From NCBI GenBank assembly GCA_964211495.1, contig CAXORL010000008.1, positions 1 to 49,587 of the forward strand: 49,587 nucleotides of DNA, read 5' to 3'. A program made the translations under genes and the position numbers. Every line of letters begins with the position of its first letter. The stretch's first letter is position 1. This document shows, piece by piece, positions 25,584 to 35,218 of the stretch. The stretch is from Faucicola osloensis_B. Its GTDB lineage: Bacteria; Pseudomonadota; Gammaproteobacteria; Pseudomonadales; Moraxellaceae. The notes beneath the pieces were generated by a model. That model did no database searches and was not told the DNA's origin. It worked only from the letters and a program-made list of their open reading frames with translations.

Positions 25584-27152
25584 ATGATGGATTTAAGCAC
25601 ATTAACGTTTACCAAAATAAAAGATAATCCTAAACTAGTTGATCAATCTTTTAGCTTGTATAAAACCTCAGTTGTCCCCGACAAGGCATCAGTAGAAGTG
25701 ACCGACGCCCTTGCACTGACGCAAGAGGATATTGAAAATTTAACCGATCAAGGATTTGATGAGAAAACTATCGAAGCTGTTGCCCAAGCGGTAAATGAGC
25801 AGCTTAGTAGTAATGCCAATGAAGAGGAAGATGGCGATAAAACTGACAGGAAATCGACCACAGAACCTCATTTAAATGCTAAGCATCAAACTCATAATAT
25901 TGACGCCTCAAATGAACCAAATAAAACGTTAACCTTTGAGATGATCGACAAGAATATTCATCAAACTGTACAAAAGCAGTTAGAAGAACAGCAAGAAGCT
26001 CAGTACGAAGCCTTTAAACAGTATCTTGCTAAAAAAAATAGCGAACAAACCATCGATTATCGTCAAGTGCGTATCAATATCGAATCGGGGGCATTACCCA
26101 CACGGGCATTTTATTTGTTAAATGGACTGGCGGCAATCATTGCTGGTTTTGGTTTATTGGCCAACTCCCCTGCGGTTGTGATTGGTGCGATGCTAGTGGC
26201 GATGCTGATTGGACCTATCAGCGGTATTGCATTGGCTATTATTGATGCGCGTTTTGCCTTACTCAAAAAATCCTTACTGACGTTATTTTCAGGCGGTGTG
26301 CTGATATATGCGATTGGTATGATATTGGGTTGGCTTTACCCAGAACAGTCACAAAGCCAAGAAATCATCGCCCGTACCGCCCCCAATACTATGGATGTAA
26401 TGGTAGCACTCGCAGGCGGAACTGCCGGTGCGTATGCCACGATTTCTCGCAATTTATCTGTTGCCGTAGTAGGAGTTGCAGTGGCAACCGCTTTGGTGCC
26501 ACCGCTGACCGCTAGCGGCATATTGTTAGCAAATGGTAAATACGATTTGGCATTAGGGGCATTGATTTTGACGCTAACCAATATCTTAGCGATTCAGTTT
26601 ACCAATGCACTTGTGCTCTGGGTTGCAGGGTTTCGAAGGCTTGATACCGATGCGGCAGAAGATGAAAAAGTTAAGGATTCTAAATGGCAGCAAAGCTTGC
26701 TATTTATACGTCGCAATGCCATATCCTTAGTACTGTTAATCGGGATTAGTATTTATTTAACCCTGAATTTTCAGCAAAAACTTAAACAACAAAGTTATGA
26801 AGCAGCCGTCAATAAAATTGTTAAACAATCCATTGCAAATCAGCCAAATTATGTAGTTAGCATTAGCTATGATGTGGCAGATAAAACCACTAAAAAATCG
26901 CCTACTGATACGTCTAAACCTTACCTTATTCGCGTATTATTACAAGGTTTAACAGCACCGAAACATAGTGATATCCAATCAATGGAACAAAAAATTATTG
27001 CATTATCTAAGGCTCGCTTTCCAAGTCGCCCACAAGCTAAACTGCAAGTACGATTCGTACCAGAACAAGTGATTGAAACAACGCCAATCACTAAAGATGA
27101 TGTTAAACTTGATGAGGCATCAATTAGTCAGATTAAGGAGAGTAACAAGTAA
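25584..27152 (+). CDS. DUF389 (TIGR00341-type) membrane protein
   Basis: This protein has 522 residues. An acidic soluble N-terminal part (about 1-160, with a Gln/Glu-rich coiled coil near 130-150) leads into the DUF389 core. The core starts at RVNIESGALPTRAFYLLNGL-like sequence and includes AVVIGAMLVAMLIGPISGIA and a late VPPLTASGILLANG. It has about six membrane helices and a soluble C-terminal domain after 390. The molecular function of DUF389 is unknown to me. The operon position after an antiporter and MscS suggests a role in envelope or ion stress. It starts 28 bases after mscS and is followed by a good terminator. Confidence 0.8.
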   Translation: MMDLSTLTFTKIKDNPKLVDQSFSLYKTSVVPDKASVEVTDALALTQEDIENLTDQGFDEKTIEAVAQAVNEQLSSNANEEEDGDKTDRKSTTEPHLNAKHQTHNIDASNEPNKTLTFEMIDKNIHQTVQKQLEEQQEAQYEAFKQYLAKKNSEQTIDYRQVRINIESGALPTRAFYLLNGLAAIIAGFGLLANSPAVVIGAMLVAMLIGPISGIALAIIDARFALLKKSLLTLFSGGVLIYAIGMILGWLYPEQSQSQEIIARTAPNTMDVMVALAGGTAGAYATISRNLSVAVVGVAVATALVPPLTASGILLANGKYDLALGALILTLTNILAIQFTNALVLWVAGFRRLDTDAAEDEKVKDSKWQQSLLFIRRNAISLVLLIGISIYLTLNFQQKLKQQSYEAAVNKIVKQSIANQPNYVVSISYDVADKTTKKSPTDTSKPYLIRVLLQGLTAPKHSDIQSMEQKIIALSKARFPSRPQAKLQVRFVPEQVIETTPITKDDVKLDEASISQIKESNK

Positions 27153-27242
27153 GACTCAATTATGTTATTTATTGCCAAAAGGGTAAGCAATAGTGTTTAT
27201 AGTGTGAATCATCAATAATATCTCTTGTTATTGTTGAAAATT

Positions 27243-27272
27243 AAAACTGCTGATTCATACAGCGGTTTTATA
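27243..27272 (+). terminator. Rho-independent terminator of the antiporter operon
   Basis: AAAACTGCTG (27243-27252) pairs with CAGCGGTTTT (27260-27269), with one G-U pair and a 7-base loop. The second arm ends in a T run. It closes the three-gene operon about 90 bases after the DUF389 stop and isolates the accessory block that follows. Confidence 0.7.
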
Positions 27273-27383
27273 GTATTTGGCTTTCAATGAAAACTCATAG
27301 CATTTATTTCAATCTAAACTATTAAATATCTCATAATATAAATAAAAAACCATTTTCTATTTAATATCGAATAATCATTATGG

Positions 27384-27415
27384 ATTTACTAAAATTACTG
27401 TATAATTTAGTAAAT
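27384..27415 (+). promoter_or_regulatory. Promoter and palindromic operator of the defence block
   Basis: ATTTACTAAA (27384-27393) and TTTAGTAAAT (27406-27415) are perfect 10-base inverted arms. A -10 box TATAAT (27401-27406) lies between them, and a weak -35 (TTATGG) about 17 bases upstream. A protein bound to both arms would block RNA polymerase. The first gene of the block is itself an HTH protein, so self-repression is the natural reading. Confidence 0.55.
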
Positions 27416-27432
27416 TTTATAGAGAGTAGAAA

Positions 27433-28392
27433 ATGGGCTCAAAAGCACTAATTGAACTAGCATTAAAGACGCTTAATTTTAAACAAAAACAACTAGCTTC
27501 TCACCTTCATGTTTCACCGACTCAAATTACTAAGTGGAAAAATGATGAGCATATGTCATTAGAGATGCAAAAAAATTTGGAGTCAATATTAGATTTACAA
27601 GATATAGATCCTGAATTCGCTGCTATGATTGGCTCAATCGAAAGTGCAAAGATTTGGTCTAAAATTATTAAATTTTTAGCTGATTTTGCTAAAAATGAGA
27701 GTGAGACAGGGTTTGATACTGTACCACTAATTGACGAGTTAAATTTTTTAGTATTGGATGTTGGTTCAATAATGCAAGATATTGGTTTGCCTCTACCACA
27801 AATTATACCCGTAGAATTACAAAAAATAGATTTTGATAACTTTTATGGATTAAACGATTATGATGACATGATGTGTGAAAAAAATTGGTTTTTATTGCAA
27901 GACAATATCTACACATCTACTATTGAAGAAATGTTCTTAAATTTAAATGATATTTATGGTTATTATGCTGCCTACATTTCTAAGCTTTTTTATAGCCCTA
28001 AATTTAAGGATGATCCAGAAATTGATGAACTTGATTTTTCAATTTCTAGTTATCTTTTATCTTTGGCGGCAACAAATTTAGAAAACATTAAAACATCAGA
28101 GTTTGAAAATTTCCGCTATAAAATCCTTGCATCGGTTAAAAACCTAATTTTAACGCTTAAAAATAAGTGTATCGAACAAAATATTCCATTAAGTGTTGAG
28201 TTAATGGATTTTATCTCAGTTGATCACGGTCAATTAGGACACGAGGCTGAAGCAGAACCTTTAGGTTTAAATGATTATCGAGTACATCCTGACATTTATA
28301 TGAATGAAATTTTGATAGGGTTAAAGAATATAGAGAGACGGCAGTTATTGATTATGAAAAAATTAGGGATTGATGACACTCCAGTTATATAA
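27433..28392 (+). CDS. HTH protein of unknown family, probable regulator of the defence block
   Basis: This is a 319-residue protein. Residues 10-50 form a Cro/C1-type helix-turn-helix (FKQKQLASHLHVSPTQITKW). The remaining 270 residues are helical, acidic and unfamiliar (IYGYYAAYISKLFYSP, ENFRYKILASVKNLILTL), with no membrane segment. The start follows GAGAG and lies 18 bases after a palindromic operator, suggesting it represses its own operon. The large C-terminal part could sense a ligand or contact the other products of the block. The next genes follow closely on the same strand. Confidence 0.6.
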   Translation: MGSKALIELALKTLNFKQKQLASHLHVSPTQITKWKNDEHMSLEMQKNLESILDLQDIDPEFAAMIGSIESAKIWSKIIKFLADFAKNESETGFDTVPLIDELNFLVLDVGSIMQDIGLPLPQIIPVELQKIDFDNFYGLNDYDDMMCEKNWFLLQDNIYTSTIEEMFLNLNDIYGYYAAYISKLFYSPKFKDDPEIDELDFSISSYLLSLAATNLENIKTSEFENFRYKILASVKNLILTLKNKCIEQNIPLSVELMDFISVDHGQLGHEAEAEPLGLNDYRVHPDIYMNEILIGLKNIERRQLLIMKKLGIDDTPVI

Positions 28393-28411
28393 AGATGAAA
28401 AGGAAAATATT

Positions 28412-28855
28412 ATGTCAAAAAGCCAAAGGGTAGTTGATTTTATAGCCAATCTTATCCCACTCTATATTCATGAAAAATATGAAGACAAAGATTGTGCTCG
28501 CTCTTTAATAGATGGCACATTAGTACTTCCATCTTCATCAGAAGATGATAGCTCCATGTTTGTAGAGGTTTATTGGCAAGGAGATAAAAACCGTAAAAGT
28601 GTTGTTTTTGGGGAGCTACTTGTCACTCCAATACTAGAAAGATACGTACGTTTACATGGGGTAGGAGCTACAGAAGAGCAAATAGCTGAGGAATTACGTG
28701 CTATGTCTGAACATTTTACCTTTAAAACTACTGGTTATACGTACTTTCCAAATCTTGGAGAATCTCCAACTTTTTTAGAAAAGTCGCTGAAATCCGCTAA
28801 AACATTTGGTGGTGGGCTAATGACTGATATTTTAAAAAAATTAGTTGGTTTATAG
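28412..28855 (+). CDS. Small protein of unknown function in the defence block
   Basis: This is a 147-residue soluble protein that I do not recognise. Visible elements are an N-terminal helix (VVDFIANLIPLYIHEKYEDK), a short strand region (FVEVYWQGDKNRKSVVFGEL), and a Gly-rich C-terminus (KTFGGGLMTDILKKLVGL). I chose the ATG at 28412, preceded by AAGGAAAATATT. A longer frame from 28370 overlaps the previous gene and lacks a site. It stands 19 bases after the HTH gene and 39 before the giant NTPase gene, so it is very likely in the same transcript. Confidence 0.6.
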   Translation: MSKSQRVVDFIANLIPLYIHEKYEDKDCARSLIDGTLVLPSSSEDDSSMFVEVYWQGDKNRKSVVFGELLVTPILERYVRLHGVGATEEQIAEELRAMSEHFTFKTTGYTYFPNLGESPTFLEKSLKSAKTFGGGLMTDILKKLVGL

Positions 28856-28894
28856 TGATTTTTGATAGTTACTAATTAAGGTTATTAATATTTT

Positions 28895-31800
28895 ATGCTG
28901 ACAAATAATAATTCAGTAGCCTATTCTCGTGCTGGCGATAAATTTCATTATCGGTGGGCAGCAAGACGATGTTTAAATTTAATTAGTTTCAATACAAATT
29001 TAATGTACGTTACTATTGAAGGCTCCACAGAACCAACATTTGGTGGTGAAGATGTAATTGACTTTGCAGAATATAGAGTTAATAAGAATGGAAAGAAAAC
29101 CGTTGATTACTTTCAATTAAAACATTCAACAGTAAGAGATGATAAAAATTTTACGCTATCTGATTTGGAAGATACATTCATTGGATTTTCACAACGGTTT
29201 AAAACTTTACAACAAAGTTCCGATTTTGAAGATTTTTCTTTTCAAATAATAACGAATCGAGTTATATCCCCTAATTTTAAAAAAAATATTAGCGAATTGG
29301 CATTTTCTGGTCATACGCAAAAAACATTTAATAAAACGATTCAAGATTATACAGGCTTATCTGGTATAGATTTACAAAACTTTTGCTCAAAAATCGTGCT
29401 ATGGGATAAGGAATCGAATTACGATGGTCAAAAGTACGATATTCGCCGAGAATTAGCTGAGCTATCTGCTATTCAAAATTTACCATCTGCTGAGATTAGA
29501 TTAGTTGATAAAGTCTGGCAAAAAATCGAACCGCATCAGTCAAGACAAATAACAAAGAATGACATATTAGAGGTATTTGATGTAACTGATATTGCTGATT
29601 TTTTCCCTGTACCGCCACATCTTGAAACCCTAACTACGGATTACATAGATAGAGTACAGCAAAGTGAAATCATAAATGAAATTTGTTGTCAGACAAATCC
29701 GATAGTAATTAAAGCTGCGGGCGGTGCAGGGAAATCAACATTAAGTAGTTATATGTCAAAATTATTCGAGACAATCAATATCCATAATGTGGTTATTACT
29801 TATGATTGTTTTGGAAATGGTCGATATCGACAGCCGAGTGAAAAAAGACATAGTCTTAAAAATATGGTAGTCCAAGTCATTAATGAATTAGCTTTTAAGG
29901 ACTTATGTTTACAAATCATACCAACTAGAAATGAACCTGATGACTATTGGATAAAAACTTTTCTAAAAAGACTAAAAGATGTTTGTGAAAAATTATCAGC
30001 TATTGATAAACAAGCGTTATTAATAATTGTCTTTGATGCCGCTGATAATGCAATGATGGCGTCTAAAGAATACGGTGAATCTTGTTTCGCAAATTTACTA
30101 TTACGAGAATCCACTCCTGACAACTGCAGATTGGTTTTTACAACTAGACCAGAGAGATTATATCTCCTTGACCCTCCTAGTAATGTCAAACAGCTTGAAA
30201 TGATGGGCTTTACTACCGAAGAAACCCTAGCAAATTTAAAATGCTTTTACGATGAAGTAACGCCATTACAAGCCGAGGAATTTAATAAGCTGACAGGTTG
30301 TAATCCTCGAGTTCAAGCAAATGCTTTAACTACGTATTCACAATATCAATCATTTAGAGATTTTTTACTTTCGTTTTCTACCAATCTAACTGTTGAGATC
30401 TTAATTAGAGATAATCTTGATCGTATAAAGGATAGGTACCCAGAAGAATTTAGAAAAAATATTGATGATATTTGCCGAAGCTTAGCAAATCTTCCACCTT
30501 TTATTCCTTTAAACATTATAGCAAAGATTGCAAAAGTAAGTGAATCAGAGGTTGCAAGTTTTATTGCTGATTTAGGCAGACCCTTATGGTTAACAGATAA
30601 TGCAGTTCAATTCAGAGATGAGCCAACTGAGAAGTGGTTTCAAGATAATTATTCTGGTACAGCGGAGCAAATTTCGACCTATGTAGATATTGTCAAAACT
30701 ATTACGCCTGTAACTGCTTATTTAGCGGAGGCATTACCTATACTTTTATTGAAAGCAGAAAGGTTTGATGAATTAGTAGAACTGGCGATTTCTGATGAGT
30801 TTTTACCAAATCTAAGCCACTATGATAATAGTTTAATAAAATCTGCCAGGTTTCAGTATGCCTTTAAAGCAGCTCTGAAACAAAAGAAATATTTCGAAAC
30901 TGCAAAAATTGCATTAGTTGCTGGTGAAGAAATCGCAAGTAATGAACGCCAACTGCAGCTTATTAAAAACAATATTGATTTGGCATATCGATATCTATCG
31001 GAAGATAGATTGAAAGAATTAGCATACCGTAAAGTTTTAACTGGAAAATGGCAAGGCTCAGAGCTCATCTATACAGCTTCGATACTCTCATATTTGCCTA
31101 ACAATAAAGGTCAGGCTTTAAATTATCTTAGGTCTAGTGAGCATTGGTTATCAAGATATTTTGAAAAAAGAAAAAAATTAAAAGAAAACGATGATTACTA
31201 TGTCGATAGACAACTTGAGAATGAAGATATATTTGAATTCCATTCAGCTATATTTAACTTACTGGGCTATGAAAAATTTATTGATAGTGCCCGCAGATGG
31301 TCGCCAATTGATTTAAGATATTCTATTTTTTCACTGCAAATTAGCAAACTACTTGAAGTATCTGACTTTCAGACCATTGAACAAATGGCTAATTATGGGC
31401 AGGAAGTACCTTCTTTGATACTCGCCATTAGCGATGAGCTTTTTAAAGTTGGTAAATTTATTGAGTCTAAACATATTCATAGTTGTTTGAATAGTATTAC
31501 TGATAATACATCAAAGCTTGAAGCACCCATAGAGCACAATTTTTTAAACCGAGCATATTCATGTCAAATCTTTCTTAGTTTTGCAGAAACTTGCATAAAA
31601 GCTCAGTGCTCATTCGATAAAATTAGGACACTTCTCGATTATTATTACTTTTTGCCCAATATTTATTTTATATCAGAAGAACCTCATCATTACGATACCG
31701 TTGTCGATTACCTTAGGTTTTTGGCCATTCAAATATATATCAATGGTGATACGATACACAATTTTGATAAATATCTTAAACTTTGTGAGTCAAAGCGAGA

Positions 31801-34800
31801 TGAAAGTTTTGAAGAAGAATTAAAAATCGCAACTAATTTAGTTAAAGAGCTATATCCCATATTTGCATTACGACTAAAAGCTATAGTAAGTGGCATAGAA
31901 AGGATCGATGAAACAGCTTTAGCGACATTTAAAAGAAATTATGTATCTTCTGACTACTACCATAGATATAGACTAAAGTCTTATATTGTTAATCGAGCAA
32001 AATTTGAGTCAATATTGTTTAGTAAGTCAAATCTTCTAATAGAGGCTTTTTACGATTCTCTAAAAACTAAGAAATCTGACATTAAATATGACGATAAGTT
32101 TATCTTTATCAGAGCGGCCTATTTTCATGACGAATTATTTGAATTTGCAGAACTTTTTGAAGAAGATGTAGTTAATAGCCTTGAAGCTTTTGATGAAGAG
32201 GTGACGGCTGAGTCATATTCTGAAGATTATTTAAAATTGTGTAGAGCTACTCGCAATTTTAGTCCAGATGATGCACAAATCTTTTTCGATAAAGCTCTAA
32301 GCAATACTTTGAAATTTAGTGATGAAACTATTGCACGTTGGAATGCCTTAACAGATATTGCAAAAAGGAGTACAGAGAACAAAATTCCTGACCCTGAAAC
32401 TGCTCATAGGTATATACGTTGTGCGGAATTTGTTGGAAACTCTGTTTCAAGAGAGAAACATTGGGATAGGAATGAGGCTATATCAACATGTTTTTACCTG
32501 TCACCAAATACTGCTTTTGCCAATTTTAATCGCTGGAAAGAGAGGGACGTTGGCAGTAATAAAAGACAAATCAGTGCACTTGCAGAAAGTGCACTAGATT
32601 TTGGTGAAATTTCACCAGAAATACTTTGGGCAGCATTATCGACATTTAAATGGGAATATAGTTACAAAAATTTTTTTGAAAACTGCATTAGAAAAGTAGA
32701 AAAAAAGCATAAACAGCAGATTATGTTGGATTACTATATTAAAAGTCTTAGACAAGAAGGCGTTACAGGATCGATTTGGAAGAATATTGAGAGCATAGCT
32801 GAAGAGTTAGGGCTTCAAAATCCTGAACTGAGTTACGTCGAATTGTTGTCGAGAGACTATGATAAGGATTCTTCAGAAAATCTCATTTTGATAGATAATC
32901 AGAATGCTGAAAATAACTCGCAGGCTATACGGGCGAAATGGGATGAAATATATGGTGGCTTCGATTTAATTACTGAAAGTGGCTTTAATAACGCATTCTT
33001 GCTATTCAAAGATAGACGAAAAAGTAGAACTGTAGATGATTTTTGGAGGGGGTGTTTTTTAAAGATTGAACTTAGAAACAGCTATTCTTTCTTTAACATG
33101 ATTGTTAGTTCTGAACTACTAGATTATTACGACTTGAGACAAGCCTTCAAATCAATACCAGAGTCATGGAAAAGAAGACCAGCAATTATAGCTAGATGGG
33201 ATGAGTTAGTTACTAAAATCGCATCAAGGTTTCCCATAAATTTTACAGGAACACTGTCTTATGAATCGAGCTTCTTAGAAGTGTTTTTACTTAAGGAAAC
33301 AACTTTACAAGCCATAAAAGATGGTATTGAGATTGGATTTTCTGATAATCCAAATCTTGAGGATGCTTATTCGTTATTTCAGTTCATTAGTTGCAATTTT
33401 CATCGATTATCAGTAGGAGAAGCAAAGCAATTAACAGAGTTTGCAATATCGCGATTTGAAGAAATTATACCTACCGAATATGCAGATGGTCTATGGAAAA
33501 ATTCAAACCAAATACCTACAAATAACAACCAAGCCTTAGTACAATTCATTTTCGCCAATTTGGCATCACCTTTTGCAGAAGAAAGATGGAGAGCTGTTCA
33601 CGCTGTTATTCAACTTTATAGACTAAATTGTTATAGCGAAATTAATTACATAATTAGCCTAGTCTCAACAGGTATCGATGATATCTATCTTCCTAAAAAC
33701 TATAAGCTCTATGACCTTCACGCAAAGTTATATCTACTTTTGGCTCTAAGTCGTGCAAGCATAAATAATGTAGAAACAATCCTTGGGCATATAGATTTGT
33801 TCTTCAGGTTAGCTACAAATCCTGCTAACGGTATTTTAGTTCAGTATTATGCACGACAGATTGCCTTAAATATCGAAAATAATAGAACAGGCAGTTACCA
33901 AACAGAGCAAATCGCTGTTTTAGACAATATATTGAAATCAAATTTCGATGTAATTCATGATTCACCCTATTCTTACCATACTAATTCTGAATGGTATAAA
34001 CCCTTTGAAACTAAAAATTTACCTGAGTTTCATTTTGCTTATGATATGGATGAGTATTGGTTTAAGCCACTTGGAAGAGTTTTTGGATTACAAAGTAAGG
34101 GAGTTCAAAATATTGCAAAAGATATCTTATTTAATGAGTGGAATTATGAAGTCCACGACCCTTGGCCACAAGATGCACGTAATACTGTATGGAGAGGGCT
34201 AGACTCATATCCCAATTACTACTCGATGACAGGAAGGCATGGTGCCTATCCTGATATCGACACCTATGATTTTTATATTTCATATCATCTGTTACTTGCT
34301 GTTGCTAATAAGCTTTTAATGAATTTACCAATCGTTCAATACGAGTTTGATGAGAAATCGTCTTTTCTAGTTTGGTTAGATCGCCATTTATTATCATATA
34401 AAGGAACCAAGCTATTAGCTGACTTCAGAGACTTTCAACCACTTAAAAGAAGAGACTGGATCTTTAAAAAAGCAGATGAAGAGTGGAAAAACTCTTTAAC
34501 AGATGAAGACTTTATTGATAATTTAATAATCCAAGAAAATAATAAGTACTGGGTTAACATTACAGGAAAATGGTATGAGGCATTTAACGATAGAGTAGAG
34601 CAGTTCTACTATTCTACCGTGATTATTTCAAAAGAATACTCCCAATCCTTTCTTAATACCTTAGAGACTTGTGAGGACTTTGATGGTCCTTGCGATATCA
34701 GGAATTTTTGTCAGTCAGTTATCGATTTTGATGAAGATCCACTGGGTTTTGGAGCCAGACCTTTTGAGGTTTTAGAACTGTTAACTGAGACTGAGCAATA

Positions 34801-35218
34801 TTTAGATCTCCCACAGAAAGATCCTTTTGCTGGTGACATTGAATTTAAGACTTACTCACTTTCTGCCTTAATCAGTGATTTATTAGCTAAATCGGGAACT
34901 GTTTTGAAATTGGATGAAAAGATTTGGCTGTATAATAACGAAGTTTTTTTAAAAAATTACTACTGGGCGGAGTTTATATCGGGTGATAGAGATGAATATT
35001 ACCCCAATGGTTCAATAGCCAGACTCTCTCTCGAAATATTATTATTAATATGTAATTTAATGAATGTGGAAATTGCTATTCAAGTAACTATTAATCGTTC
35101 TGATTGTGCTAAATATGATAAATCTAGAAAATATGAATATGAACCAGTTCGAAAAACCTTCATCTTATCTGCCGACGGAAAACTTAGAAGTAGAACAAAG
35201 TGTTATCGACTTAGGTAG
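28895..35218 (+). CDS. Giant nuclease-STAND NTPase, Avs-like defence protein
   Basis: This is a 2107-residue cytoplasmic protein. Residues 10-210 resemble the Cap4/DUF4297-type nuclease: FHYRWAARRCLNLI, then E52-D53 and Q74-L75-K76 in VDYFQLKHS, a PD-(D/E)XK layout. The NTPase follows, with Walker A GGAGKST (276-282), Walker B LLIIVFDAADNA (D381, D384) and the sensor VFTTRPER (R418). Residues of about 600-2107 are long helical repeats, as in STAND proteins that bind a trigger there. By analogy with Avs proteins, binding of a phage protein would cause oligomerisation and unleash the nuclease. That is inference. It is longer than typical Avs2-4, A+T-rich, and starts after TTAAGG. Its 3' end overlaps the next gene. 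Confidence 0.8.
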   Translation: MLTNNNSVAYSRAGDKFHYRWAARRCLNLISFNTNLMYVTIEGSTEPTFGGEDVIDFAEYRVNKNGKKTVDYFQLKHSTVRDDKNFTLSDLEDTFIGFSQRFKTLQQSSDFEDFSFQIITNRVISPNFKKNISELAFSGHTQKTFNKTIQDYTGLSGIDLQNFCSKIVLWDKESNYDGQKYDIRRELAELSAIQNLPSAEIRLVDKVWQKIEPHQSRQITKNDILEVFDVTDIADFFPVPPHLETLTTDYIDRVQQSEIINEICCQTNPIVIKAAGGAGKSTLSSYMSKLFETINIHNVVITYDCFGNGRYRQPSEKRHSLKNMVVQVINELAFKDLCLQIIPTRNEPDDYWIKTFLKRLKDVCEKLSAIDKQALLIIVFDAADNAMMASKEYGESCFANLLLRESTPDNCRLVFTTRPERLYLLDPPSNVKQLEMMGFTTEETLANLKCFYDEVTPLQAEEFNKLTGCNPRVQANALTTYSQYQSFRDFLLSFSTNLTVEILIRDNLDRIKDRYPEEFRKNIDDICRSLANLPPFIPLNIIAKIAKVSESEVASFIADLGRPLWLTDNAVQFRDEPTEKWFQDNYSGTAEQISTYVDIVKTITPVTAYLAEALPILLLKAERFDELVELAISDEFLPNLSHYDNSLIKSARFQYAFKAALKQKKYFETAKIALVAGEEIASNERQLQLIKNNIDLAYRYLSEDRLKELAYRKVLTGKWQGSELIYTASILSYLPNNKGQALNYLRSSEHWLSRYFEKRKKLKENDDYYVDRQLENEDIFEFHSAIFNLLGYEKFIDSARRWSPIDLRYSIFSLQISKLLEVSDFQTIEQMANYGQEVPSLILAISDELFKVGKFIESKHIHSCLNSITDNTSKLEAPIEHNFLNRAYSCQIFLSFAETCIKAQCSFDKIRTLLDYYYFLPNIYFISEEPHHYDTVVDYLRFLAIQIYINGDTIHNFDKYLKLCESKRDESFEEELKIATNLVKELYPIFALRLKAIVSGIERIDETALATFKRNYVSSDYYHRYRLKSYIVNRAKFESILFSKSNLLIEAFYDSLKTKKSDIKYDDKFIFIRAAYFHDELFEFAELFEEDVVNSLEAFDEEVTAESYSEDYLKLCRATRNFSPDDAQIFFDKALSNTLKFSDETIARWNALTDIAKRSTENKIPDPETAHRYIRCAEFVGNSVSREKHWDRNEAISTCFYLSPNTAFANFNRWKERDVGSNKRQISALAESALDFGEISPEILWAALSTFKWEYSYKNFFENCIRKVEKKHKQQIMLDYYIKSLRQEGVTGSIWKNIESIAEELGLQNPELSYVELLSRDYDKDSSENLILIDNQNAENNSQAIRAKWDEIYGGFDLITESGFNNAFLLFKDRRKSRTVDDFWRGCFLKIELRNSYSFFNMIVSSELLDYYDLRQAFKSIPESWKRRPAIIARWDELVTKIASRFPINFTGTLSYESSFLEVFLLKETTLQAIKDGIEIGFSDNPNLEDAYSLFQFISCNFHRLSVGEAKQLTEFAISRFEEIIPTEYADGLWKNSNQIPTNNNQALVQFIFANLASPFAEERWRAVHAVIQLYRLNCYSEINYIISLVSTGIDDIYLPKNYKLYDLHAKLYLLLALSRASINNVETILGHIDLFFRLATNPANGILVQYYARQIALNIENNRTGSYQTEQIAVLDNILKSNFDVIHDSPYSYHTNSEWYKPFETKNLPEFHFAYDMDEYWFKPLGRVFGLQSKGVQNIAKDILFNEWNYEVHDPWPQDARNTVWRGLDSYPNYYSMTGRHGAYPDIDTYDFYISYHLLLAVANKLLMNLPIVQYEFDEKSSFLVWLDRHLLSYKGTKLLADFRDFQPLKRRDWIFKKADEEWKNSLTDEDFIDNLIIQENNKYWVNITGKWYEAFNDRVEQFYYSTVIISKEYSQSFLNTLETCEDFDGPCDIRNFCQSVIDFDEDPLGFGARPFEVLELLTETEQYLDLPQKDPFAGDIEFKTYSLSALISDLLAKSGTVLKLDEKIWLYNNEVFLKNYYWAEFISGDRDEYYPNGSIARLSLEILLLICNLMNVEIAIQVTINRSDCAKYDKSRKYEYEPVRKTFILSADGKLRSRTKCYRLR

